From an uncultured Pseudomonadales bacterium (lineage in GTDB: Bacteria; Pseudomonadota; Gammaproteobacteria; Pseudomonadales; Azotimanducaceae), in NCBI GenBank assembly GCA_958296195.1, contig OY282455.1:3720001-3784000 (forward strand): 64,000 bases of DNA, given 5' to 3'. The notes beneath the pieces were generated by a model. It did no database searches. It saw nothing but the letters and a program-made list of their open reading frames with translations, and had not been told where the DNA came from. A program made the translations under genes and the position numbers. Positions 43,593-51,564 of the stretch are shown one piece after another (the first letter of the stretch is position 1; every line of letters starts with the position of its first letter).

Positions 43593-44993
43593 CTAACGAA
43601 GGGTGGCCGAAGAACCGCCTGCCAATTTGCGAAGCTCAATTGCACTACTGAGATAATAGTTTCTCGCAGTGGCAGTGAGAATTTGGTCGGCAAGCGCGGT
43701 CAACGCTTCGGCCTTGCTTATCATTGCAGCCTTGTTGTCAGGCTCAAGCGTCAACACGTAATCGCAAAGCTGAGCTGCCCATTGGTGATCGTCTTCCTTA
43801 ATCGCTGTATCGACCCACCTAAGTAGAGCATCACTGCCACCGGCAACCCTGGCCATCCGTTCAGCCTCCGCCCTATCACTGAGCGGAAACAAATTGGTGG
43901 CATTGCCATCAAACCAACCCAAGTAGCCGCCGAAAATGGCACGGACAGCCCACTCAGGATTGCCGTAGTAGGGCTGCAGATAATCCAAGTCTTGGTATTT
44001 GTCCGGAAGAACGACGTACTCAACCAGTTGGTTCGGTGTCATTCCCTTGTTAATGCCCTCAACTGTCTTGTCGAATAAGAAGCGAATCGCCTCACTGTAA
44101 TTAGTTAGCGTTTCACCTACCGCTGCTTCACCGATGATTGGACGGGTATGGCCACCCACCACCGCTGCTGGGCGTTCCTGCAGGATACTATCGATTGCAT
44201 TCGCCCATTGCCGGACGTCCCGGTACGGAGTACCGCGTAGCGCGTACAGGTTCGGCCAGGACTTATAGAAGTTATCGCCCGAAAAGGCAACGCGCTCTTT
44301 CGGAAACCAGACGTAAAGATGGTCATACGTTTCGCCAGTCGAAGCGACCAACTCGAGCTCTATGCCCGCAATCGAGAGTTTTTCCCGCTTGCCCTCAACC
44401 AAGTGTGTAGGAGTAATCTGATGATCCCCGGCAAAAACACCGCCTTTTCGCTTAGGCCAATAGGCTTGCGCGATACCGTTATTAATGCGCTGCTCTGCCG
44501 ACAACGCGAACCCTGCCTGCCTAACGCCACGGCGCCTTTGAATCACTATTCCTGCTTGCTCCAGCGTGCGCTGTTCATGCTGAAACCCTTTTCGAGCCCA
44601 GATCTGGACGTCTGGTGTATCGACAAAAGCTGATGCGCCAAGGATATGGTCGGGGTGGCCATGGGTTAATATGATGGCCTTCACCGGCTTATCTACCAAG
44701 CGGCGAAAATCCTCTCGTATCTCCTTGCTGGTCGCTACGTCTATTCCGGTATCAATAATCACAATACCTTGCGAACCGACGATCATGCTTACGGGTGAAA
44801 CACCGTAGCCTACGGCGGTATGTACGTTATCCGATACCCTGATGATATCCCTATCGAACTCCGCAGTACGGCTTTTGAGCTGACGGGTTGCATCAGACTC
44901 GGCTGCGAAGGCGCTGCCGACAATAACCATAGCCCCAATGAGTGCTGGCCATAACCGCGAACAGATTCCAATGCCAAACTTCATGTCAGACAC
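43593..44993 (-). CDS. Alkylsulfatase-like MBL-fold hydrolase (exported)
   Basis: A 466-residue metallo-beta-lactamase-fold enzyme with a signal peptide (WPALIGAMVIVGSAFAAE). Metal-binding motif AIILTHGHPDHILGASAF, then further ligand regions in HLYVWFPKERVAFSGDNFY and AVVGGHTRPIIGE. The helical part (LFDKTVEGINKGMTPNQLVE, LPDKYQDLDYLQPYYGNPEW, AVRAIFGGYLGWFDGNATNL) is the alkylsulfatase dimerisation domain known from SdsA1-type enzymes. The C-terminal SCP2-like domain of full-size alkylsulfatases (about 650 residues) is absent. A paralogue lies at 54944-56344. It starts five bases after a TonB receptor gene. Likely a periplasmic sulfate- or other ester hydrolase. Confidence 0.85.
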   Translation of the reverse strand: MSDMKFGIGICSRLWPALIGAMVIVGSAFAAESDATRQLKSRTAEFDRDIIRVSDNVHTAVGYGVSPVSMIVGSQGIVIIDTGIDVATSKEIREDFRRLVDKPVKAIILTHGHPDHILGASAFVDTPDVQIWARKGFQHEQRTLEQAGIVIQRRRGVRQAGFALSAEQRINNGIAQAYWPKRKGGVFAGDHQITPTHLVEGKREKLSIAGIELELVASTGETYDHLYVWFPKERVAFSGDNFYKSWPNLYALRGTPYRDVRQWANAIDSILQERPAAVVGGHTRPIIGEAAVGETLTNYSEAIRFLFDKTVEGINKGMTPNQLVEYVVLPDKYQDLDYLQPYYGNPEWAVRAIFGGYLGWFDGNATNLFPLSDRAEAERMARVAGGSDALLRWVDTAIKEDDHQWAAQLCDYVLTLEPDNKAAMISKAEALTALADQILTATARNYYLSSAIELRKLAGGSSATLR

Positions 44994-44998
44994 CGCTC

Positions 44999-47422
44999 CT
45001 AAAATTCAACGCTGAATGAAACACCATATGTGCGAGTGGAAGCGTTGGTGACCCTACACAATGCGTTCATGTGGATATGTGCTCGGGCGTTGGTCGCATT
45101 CCCCAATATGGCATTGCCGTCGTTAATCAACACTGCCCCGCAAAAATGTTCGTCGGTCAGGTTGCTGCCGTATATCGATAGATTGTACTGCTGTTCCCCT
45201 CCGAATCGGTAGCTTACATTCGCATTCAGCAACGTGTATGCATCAGTGCTTAGCTGATCCACAACCCGACTGTTTCCGCTAGTGGCCGTGACTTTGACCT
45301 GATCTCCGGTATGGGAAACATTGGCTGTAAGGGTAAGCAAGCTGCCATTATTTAGATAAAACTCCTGCGACGCAAGCAGATTAAAGGACACATCCGGGGA
45401 ATTGCCCAATTCGGCGCCCTCAACAAAAGCGCTATCGCCGGCCTTAGTAACTTCGGTATCAAGCAGAGAAATCCCTGCTTGTAGGAATAAGCCTTGGCCA
45501 CCGCCATACGCAATGTTTGCGTCAAACCCCTTGACCTCGGACTCCGGGGCGTTATCGAGAATCGGAATTCCCCTAGCGGTCACAAACTGCTGTAGATCTT
45601 CGTAGGTATATAAAAACGCCGCGGCATCGAGTTGAATGCGGTTATCCCAGAACGCTCCCTTATAGCCGATCTCCCAAACATCCAAGCGCTCCGGATCAAG
45701 CCGGGTTTCTTCCAAGGACGAGACCACATTGGCTATTGGAACAAGCGCATAGACGGGCCTGATGTCCAAAGCCGACCCCTTGAAGCCTCTGGAGTTGCTC
45801 ACATAAAGCATTGAGCTGTCTGTTACCTTCCAGTCCAGTTTGACGGTATAACCGACGTCTTTGTTAGCCAGCTTCTGGGCGATTTGTCGTGCAATTTCAT
45901 AGCCGTTCGCATCAAATGCGGGGGTGCCGGGATTCTGCGCAGCAACCAGCGCGGCAACCTCTTCCTTGAAATACAAATTCGTTGTGGGAGCGCCAGCAAC
46001 ACTGGGAGAGGAGGGCAGATAGCTACCTTCTATTTCTTCGTCGGACCAACGCACACCGGCGGTTAGCGTTATTGCGTCGGTGAGGTCATACTCGCCTTGG
46101 AAGTAAATACCCAGGTTGTCCCTAGTATGATCCAATTGGATATTCGGGATTTGCACACCATTTCGAAACGCGCCCCGCGCACCTCGAAGCCCGGTATAGG
46201 AATCGGCGTCTTCCTCAAGGTAGTACACCCCAGCAATCCAACGAAGGCTCTGGTCTTCGGCGGAGATTAGGCGCAACTCCTGTTGAAACGTATCTCGGTC
46301 ATCTTGCTGGTAGGACTGCAATCCGAGCGTATCGCCACCGTCATTATCATTGGCGTTTCTGAATTTCAGATTGTCCCAAGAAGTAATGGAACTAAATGTG
46401 GCCCACGGCAGGTCGTAGTCAAATTTGAGATAGGCGCCCTTGGTATCCAGATCCTCGAACCCGATGTCCTGCGCGCTTAGCTCCCAATCACCAGTGGAGG
46501 GGTCCGATGCCGGTTCACCGGTGCCTCCACCATTACGACTAAGGCAATTGGTATTGTCCTCAAAGTCGATGACGCCCATTGGGACATCGGCACATAGCCC
46601 ACCGGAGCCATCGGGTGACCGGGTTCCCAATGCCCTTATGGAGGTGCTGTTGTTATCCGACTTCAACCCATGCACATTGAAAGTCAGGCTTGCCTGTTCT
46701 GTTGGCTCCCAAAGGAGGGTCATGCGTCCGGTCGTGATGTCATCGTCGCCGTACCTTTCTCCATTGCTAATGGACTTGAAAGCGCCGTCGTCCTTAATCC
46801 TTTGCAATGCAAAGCGTGCCGCCAGCGTATCCGTCACGTCGAAGCCGACCGCCAGCTCAGCCTCAACACGATTATTGTTACCCAATTTCACGCTGGCATT
46901 GCCTTGCGTACCGGCACCAATTTCTGGCTGCCTACTGATGTAGTTGACCGCCCCACCAGTGGTATTTAGCCCAAACAGCGTGTTCTGGGGGCCTTTGAGA
47001 ATCTCAACGCGCTCCATGTCAAACAGGGCTGCTTTGGCGTGAAAACCGCTGGTCAAGGTGATGCCATCGAAATATTGCCCAACCGCAGATGCCGCGGTTA
47101 GATGCACGTCACTGGTTCCGACGCCGCGTAGAAAATAGTTTCGATTCGAACCCGCCTGAGTTCCTAACGCAAATCCCGGCGTTATATTCACCAAATCGCT
47201 AGCGTTTGTAACGCCTAGTGTTTTCATCGCGTCGCCGGTAAACGCACTCATCGCGATGGGCACATCCTGAATGGATTGCTCCCGCTTCTGCGCAGTGACG
47301 ATGACTTCCTCCAAAAGGACGGGACCCTCCAGGCTCTCTTGGGCACCGGCCGGCGGCACCAAGAAAACGCCAAGACACAGCGCCATGCCCAACTGAAGCC
47401 GACGGTTTGCGCTCATCAACAT
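44999..47422 (-). CDS. TonB-dependent outer-membrane receptor
   Basis: An 807-residue receptor with signal peptide (GMALCLGVFLVPPAGAQE), TonB box region LEEVIVTAQKREQSIQDVPI, plug motifs FLRGVGTSDVHLTAASAVGQ and VEILKGPQNTLFGLNTTGGA, a long barrel and the terminal strand TRTYGVSFSVEF. Sequence pattern is that of the large Proteobacteria/Sphingomonad-type receptor group. It is the first gene of the lower-G+C operon, followed directly by the alkylsulfatase-like enzyme; receptor plus periplasmic hydrolase suggests import of a sulfated compound. A 47-base element upstream (47599-47645) is shared with the LysR/MBL intergenic region. Confidence 0.93.
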   Translation of the reverse strand: MLMSANRRLQLGMALCLGVFLVPPAGAQESLEGPVLLEEVIVTAQKREQSIQDVPIAMSAFTGDAMKTLGVTNASDLVNITPGFALGTQAGSNRNYFLRGVGTSDVHLTAASAVGQYFDGITLTSGFHAKAALFDMERVEILKGPQNTLFGLNTTGGAVNYISRQPEIGAGTQGNASVKLGNNNRVEAELAVGFDVTDTLAARFALQRIKDDGAFKSISNGERYGDDDITTGRMTLLWEPTEQASLTFNVHGLKSDNNSTSIRALGTRSPDGSGGLCADVPMGVIDFEDNTNCLSRNGGGTGEPASDPSTGDWELSAQDIGFEDLDTKGAYLKFDYDLPWATFSSITSWDNLKFRNANDNDGGDTLGLQSYQQDDRDTFQQELRLISAEDQSLRWIAGVYYLEEDADSYTGLRGARGAFRNGVQIPNIQLDHTRDNLGIYFQGEYDLTDAITLTAGVRWSDEEIEGSYLPSSPSVAGAPTTNLYFKEEVAALVAAQNPGTPAFDANGYEIARQIAQKLANKDVGYTVKLDWKVTDSSMLYVSNSRGFKGSALDIRPVYALVPIANVVSSLEETRLDPERLDVWEIGYKGAFWDNRIQLDAAAFLYTYEDLQQFVTARGIPILDNAPESEVKGFDANIAYGGGQGLFLQAGISLLDTEVTKAGDSAFVEGAELGNSPDVSFNLLASQEFYLNNGSLLTLTANVSHTGDQVKVTATSGNSRVVDQLSTDAYTLLNANVSYRFGGEQQYNLSIYGSNLTDEHFCGAVLINDGNAILGNATNARAHIHMNALCRVTNASTRTYGVSFSVEF

Positions 47423-47598
47423 GATTTCTCTCCCTAGCTGTGGTAGCGAACTCGATCTAGAAGGCGGACAGCCACACGAGCTTGCCCCTGATTAGCCCTT
47501 CACCGTTCTGGGGTCAGTTGGGGGCTTTCCTCCACACTGTCTGCGACTAGTTTAGCCCTTTGCACCTCTGCGGGACGTTAATTGACAGCGATACGGAT

Positions 47599-47645
47599 GA
47601 CAATTAGGGGTTTGGGCGTCTATTTGTTCTCGAAACGCGGTCAAT
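47599..47645. promoter_or_regulatory. Shared upstream element, copy 1 (possible LysR site)
   Basis: 47 bases that align without gaps to 48841-48887; the best-kept core is TCTATTTGTTC and GGTCAAT. It lies about 180 bases upstream of the TonB receptor start in the 295-base gap that separates it from the RNase Z-like gene. The rest of this gap shows no gene. Confidence 0.55.
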
Positions 47646-47717
47646 CGGCCTTGCGGAGGGCGACAGGTTTGCCTGTGGCGATGCATTCCGCGAGAGGAAC
47701 TTCGGGGTGGAAGCGCT

Positions 47718-48746
47718 CTACCCGGCGACCGATTCAGCCGGGTGCGATGGTCGGCGGACCTCGATTTCCTCCCCGATATCGATAACCATTAGATCTTCGC
47801 CGACCTCAAGCCGGCCGTTCCATGTTTCCCGAGTCTGCTCGATGAGTTCAGGAATCGCGGACGGATTATTGTCGAGGTGAGTAAAGACGCCCAGGCGCGT
47901 ACCCGACTCATTGAATACGCGCCCGACATCAGGAGCAAGCGTGTGTAAAGCTACGATATCGTCTGCCATGTCTTTCTGGTAGTTTGCCCGCACGAAGTTT
48001 TCGAGCGCAGGGGACACCACCTCGTGGAGAATGACGTCCGCCCCTTTGCTGTGGCGAATGAGATTTGTGGAAAATGCAGTGTCACCGGAAATCACCACGC
48101 TGTGACCACCGTAGCCGACTCGATAACCGAACGCCGGCTTTACGACGTGGTGATCCACACGAATGGCTGTTACTTTGACGTCATTGAAGTCAAATTCGGC
48201 ACCGTCGGTGACCGTGGTCACTGAATATTCGAGTTGAGCTCGCGACAACGTCGATACTTGGCGATCAACGCGAAAGATGACGTCCTGGTCATAGGCAAGC
48301 CGAATGTGTCGCATAAGGTCTTCAGTTTTCTGTGGACCGTAGATCTTCAACCCCGCCGGACGCAGCATCACCCAGCCGTTGAGGTAGAGATCCGGCATGC
48401 CAATCGTGTGATCTGAATGCAAGTGCGTAATGAATACGTGCTGAGTGCCTCGCAGGTATTGCGGCCCCAAGTTCCATAGCCGATGCGCACAGCCACGCCC
48501 ACAGTCAAAGAGCAATTTGACGTCGTTTGCCTCGACGAGAATGCTTGGGCCGAACTGACGGGGATTGGGTACGGGCACGCCTGTACCCAGCAGCGTAACG
48601 CGGATAGCGAAATCCGGCTCGGTTACGCCGGACACGTCAGCGTATGGAGAATTGCTGCCCGCAATGCCGACGGCAACCAAGGCCACCGCAAACCACCGTC
48701 GCCAGTATGCCAACAGTGTGACTCGTCTTATGGGCATCGTCGCCAC
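47718..48746 (-). CDS. RNase Z/AtsA-like MBL-fold hydrolase (exported)
   Basis: A 342-residue MBL-fold protein with an N-terminal signal segment (FAVALVAVGIAGSNSPYAD). Motifs are VTLLGTGVPVPNPRQFGPSI, LLFDCGRGCAHRLWNLG, QHVFITHLHSDHTIGMPDLY (HxHxDH) and GHSVVISGDTAFSTNLIRHS, with the later LGVFTHLDNNPS. The RNase Z-like fold with a signal peptide is that of the Pseudoalteromonas AtsA arylsulfatase group and of exported lactonase/phosphodiesterase-like enzymes. A sulfatase role fits the neighbourhood but is not proven. It is divergent from a LysR gene 150 bases away and upstream of the TonB/MBL/GST operon on the same strand. Confidence 0.8.
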   Translation of the reverse strand: MATMPIRRVTLLAYWRRWFAVALVAVGIAGSNSPYADVSGVTEPDFAIRVTLLGTGVPVPNPRQFGPSILVEANDVKLLFDCGRGCAHRLWNLGPQYLRGTQHVFITHLHSDHTIGMPDLYLNGWVMLRPAGLKIYGPQKTEDLMRHIRLAYDQDVIFRVDRQVSTLSRAQLEYSVTTVTDGAEFDFNDVKVTAIRVDHHVVKPAFGYRVGYGGHSVVISGDTAFSTNLIRHSKGADVILHEVVSPALENFVRANYQKDMADDIVALHTLAPDVGRVFNESGTRLGVFTHLDNNPSAIPELIEQTRETWNGRLEVGEDLMVIDIGEEIEVRRPSHPAESVAG

Positions 48747-48840
48747 ATCTTGAATTGCTATCCGCTCCCGTTGCCGTCATTCGGTGATGGGTGTAGTTTT
48801 CTCCTCCCTATATTGAACTATAATTGCGGTCGAAACGAGC

Positions 48841-48887
48841 GATAATGAGGCTTTTCGGTATCTATTTGTTCGCAAAACAAGGTCAAT
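48841..48887. promoter_or_regulatory. Shared upstream element, copy 2 (possible LysR site)
   Basis: Counterpart of 47599-47645, ending ten bases before the LysR start. It contains the inverted repeat TTGTT-CGCAA-AACAA, which fits the T-N11-A LysR box, and lies in the divergent region between the LysR and RNase Z-like genes, where LysR regulators normally bind. Confidence 0.6.
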
Positions 48888-48896
48888 GGTGGTGGC

Positions 48897-49880
48897 ATGA
48901 ATGAGCTAAACAGTCTGCGAGCGTTCGTCAAGGTGGTTGAAGTGGGCAGCTTTGCCGAGGCGGCGAGGCAGATGGGGACATCCAAGTCCGTGGTGACGAA
49001 GCGGGTCAATCAGCTCGAGGAGCACCTGGAGCTGGAGCTGTTGCAGCGATCGACCCGACGCCTCAGCATCACGGACACTGGCAGCGCACTCTATGAGCGT
49101 TGCGTTCGAATCCTGGCGGAGCTCGACGAAGCCAAATCGGAGGTGAGTTCTGTCGAGTGGGGCTTAAGCGGAACCTTTCGAGTCAGTTGTATCTCGTCGT
49201 TCACGGCCGCCTATCTCGCTCGCGACCTGTGTGAATTCCAGATGGAGCACCCGAATCTGCAAATCGAGCTGCAACAACAAGATCGGATTTGCGATCCGGT
49301 GCAGGAGGGATTGGACGTTTGTCTGCAGCCCACAGCACCGCCAAGCAAGGTTGTTGAGGCAGTTGACCTGCTTCCGCTGCGGCGGATGGTCGTGGCCACT
49401 CCTAGCTACCTTTCGCGTCACGGCGAACCAAGACATCCAGAAGCTCTTGCTGCGCACCGATTTGCACACAACAGTCATGTCCACCCAACCTACGCTATCG
49501 ATTTTCATGACGGTCGAGACACGATTCGAGCACCGTTCACGCCGATCATGTTGACTAACACGGTGTGGCAACTGCGGGCGGCCGTTCTGTGGGGTGATTG
49601 TATGGCCATGATGCCCGCATTCTTCATCGAGAAGGAGCTAGTAGCTGGCGAGTTGGTGCCAGTGCTGCCGAGCCTAAGGATAAAGAGCGTGAACCTGTCT
49701 GCTTACTTCCGTAAGGCCCCGTTCGTGCCGATGAAGATTCGGATCTTCTTGAACTTCCTCCGCCAACGCTACGGCGATTTCCCACCGTGGGAGCAACGAC
49801 TCATTGAAGCCAAACCCGAGCTGAGCGGCGTGCTCGGTCCACGCAAGACCAAAGAGGACATCGTCGGTGAAAGGCGTTAA
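48897..49880 (+). CDS. LysR family transcriptional regulator
   Basis: A 327-residue LysR protein. HTH in the first 60 residues (LRAFVKVVEVGSFAEAARQM, GTSKSVVTKRVNQLEEHLEL, LQRSTRRLSITDTG). The effector domain starts at GTFRVSCISSFTAAYLARDL and includes QRDGLDVCLQ-like pocket sequence (here EGLDVCLQPTAPPSKVVEAV). ATG at 48897. It is transcribed away from the RNase Z-like gene and the long catabolic operon and probably controls them through the shared elements. The last residues (GPRKTKEDIVGERR) end the lower-G+C block. Confidence 0.92.
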   Translation: MNELNSLRAFVKVVEVGSFAEAARQMGTSKSVVTKRVNQLEEHLELELLQRSTRRLSITDTGSALYERCVRILAELDEAKSEVSSVEWGLSGTFRVSCISSFTAAYLARDLCEFQMEHPNLQIELQQQDRICDPVQEGLDVCLQPTAPPSKVVEAVDLLPLRRMVVATPSYLSRHGEPRHPEALAAHRFAHNSHVHPTYAIDFHDGRDTIRAPFTPIMLTNTVWQLRAAVLWGDCMAMMPAFFIEKELVAGELVPVLPSLRIKSVNLSAYFRKAPFVPMKIRIFLNFLRQRYGDFPPWEQRLIEAKPELSGVLGPRKTKEDIVGERR

Positions 49881-49957
49881 CGGACGGCTCGCCGGCAACC
49901 TAGCCGGCCCCGCCAACGCCGCCACGAGCACTTTAGGGCGGCGCACTTTCCCCTCGG

Positions 49958-51535
49958 CTACTGCATCAATTCCTGCAATTGCCCTTGCAGCGCCGCGTAA
50001 TTCTCCTGGGCGGCGGCATCCATGGCCTCCATCAGATTTTGCCGCTCGCCGGGGTCTGAGGGCAGGTGGTACAGCTCGTCCCGGTTGCTGAACACGATCA
50101 GCTTGTATTCGTCGTTGCGAATGGCGGAGATCTGCCCGCCCAAGGACGGAGCAATGTTGATGTCCGTGTAATTCCATTGCCTTGCGGAGGCATCCCCGCC
50201 GGGATAAAAGCTGCCGGCAAAGGAATGGGAGTCGATGGCCCGTCCTTGCCGGGCCGTTTGCGTATCTCCCCCGGCCAGTTCGATCACCGTGTCGAAGAGG
50301 TCCACCACATGGGCCAAGGAGGAGTTGACGGCGTTCTCGCGAATGCCCGGCCCCACGGCGATGAAGGGAACATGCACACCGCCTTCGTAAACTGTGATCT
50401 TGTACCGGTTCGGCAGGCGCTCGCTGGCCGGCCTCGCCCAAATGTCATCGCCGTTGTCGCCCAGCCAGAAGATGTAGGTGTTGGCAAGCTGCTCCTGCGG
50501 GATTCCCGCCAGCAATTGTCCCACTAGGGTATCCATCGCCTCCACTTGCGCCTTGAAGTAGAGGGGAACGTTCTCCTCCCTCACGCCCTGCGGGTGCAAC
50601 GCCTTCAATTCCTCCGACTGAATCAGTTCGGCGGGCGGTTTGTGGAAGGGTTCGTGGGGGTTGACGAAGCTGAACCAGAGGAACCAAGGCTGCTCGGGCC
50701 CTTGCCGCTCAAGCCAGCCCAAGGCGGCCTGCACCGAAAACTGATCGACGTAGCCGAACTGCTGGCTGGGTTCCCCGTTTTCGACATGCTGCCAAGCGAA
50801 GAAGCTGGGCAAGGCGCCGGAGAGCGGCCCAGAGAAATGGTCGAAGCCCACATCATTGGGGTGGCCAAGCCAGCCGTTTTCCCGGTCCGCCATATGCCAC
50901 TTGCCGATGGCGGCGGTGGCGTAGGGCGTCGGCAAATCCTTAAGCAAGGCGGGGAGCATCCGCTCATCCGGCCTCGGCCCCTTGGGCGCCATTCCGGGCG
51001 GCGGGTCCCGCATATGGGAGCCGGCCTGTCGAATCTCGGGCGTCAGCAGGCCGAATGGGCCGTAGTCGAGCTCCTTGGGCGAGCCGTCCGGCGGTGCTGG
51101 CATGGGCACCCCCAAATGATCCTCCTGCCCCCAGAGCGGGCCGCCCACGCCGTGGCGAAAGCTGTAGCGCCCGGTGAGGGCGCTGACCCGGGCCGGCGAG
51201 CAGACGGGCTGCGACCAGAAACGGCTGAAACGCATGCCGCGCTCGGCCAGCCTGTCCAAATTCGCGGTGGCGGCGTTGCGTTCATGCGGCCCGAAGGCGC
51301 GGATGCTATCGACACCGAGATCGTCGGCTAGCAGGATCAGGATGTTGGGCGGCCCAGACGAACCTCCCAGCGCGGCGGCGCCGACCGGGGCTTGTGCCTC
51401 ATCGCTTTGCTGCCCGCAAGCGGCAAGCAAGGCCAAGACGGCTAAACCCAACAGCCCGTGCGCCCGCAACCTCAGGAAGCCGGCGGCGAGGCTGCGCGCA
51501 GCAGTCTGCTGAAAAACCAAGTAGTATTCGATCAA
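49958..51535 (-). CDS. Formylglycine-dependent sulfatase (lipoprotein)
   Basis: A 525-residue sulfatase. Lipoprotein signal with lipobox LAVLALLAACGQQ; metal site PNILILLADDLGVDSIRAFG; formylglycine motif SQPVCSPARVSALTGRYSFR (C-S-P-A-R); GKWHMADRENGWLGHPN; LWFSFVNPHEPFHKPP; and WLGDNGDDIWARP near the later metal ligands. The pattern is that of arylsulfatase A-like enzymes of polysaccharide or aryl sulfate degraders. The reading frame begins with TTG at 51535 and no ATG precedes the signal core, so the exact start is uncertain. It follows a TonB receptor by 29 bases and is probably co-transcribed with it. Confidence 0.9.
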   Translation of the reverse strand: MIEYYLVFQQTAARSLAAGFLRLRAHGLLGLAVLALLAACGQQSDEAQAPVGAAALGGSSGPPNILILLADDLGVDSIRAFGPHERNAATANLDRLAERGMRFSRFWSQPVCSPARVSALTGRYSFRHGVGGPLWGQEDHLGVPMPAPPDGSPKELDYGPFGLLTPEIRQAGSHMRDPPPGMAPKGPRPDERMLPALLKDLPTPYATAAIGKWHMADRENGWLGHPNDVGFDHFSGPLSGALPSFFAWQHVENGEPSQQFGYVDQFSVQAALGWLERQGPEQPWFLWFSFVNPHEPFHKPPAELIQSEELKALHPQGVREENVPLYFKAQVEAMDTLVGQLLAGIPQEQLANTYIFWLGDNGDDIWARPASERLPNRYKITVYEGGVHVPFIAVGPGIRENAVNSSLAHVVDLFDTVIELAGGDTQTARQGRAIDSHSFAGSFYPGGDASARQWNYTDINIAPSLGGQISAIRNDEYKLIVFSNRDELYHLPSDPGERQNLMEAMDAAAQENYAALQGQLQELMQ

Positions 51536-51564
51536 GAGACGCAGAATGGGGCCGTTCGAGGTAG

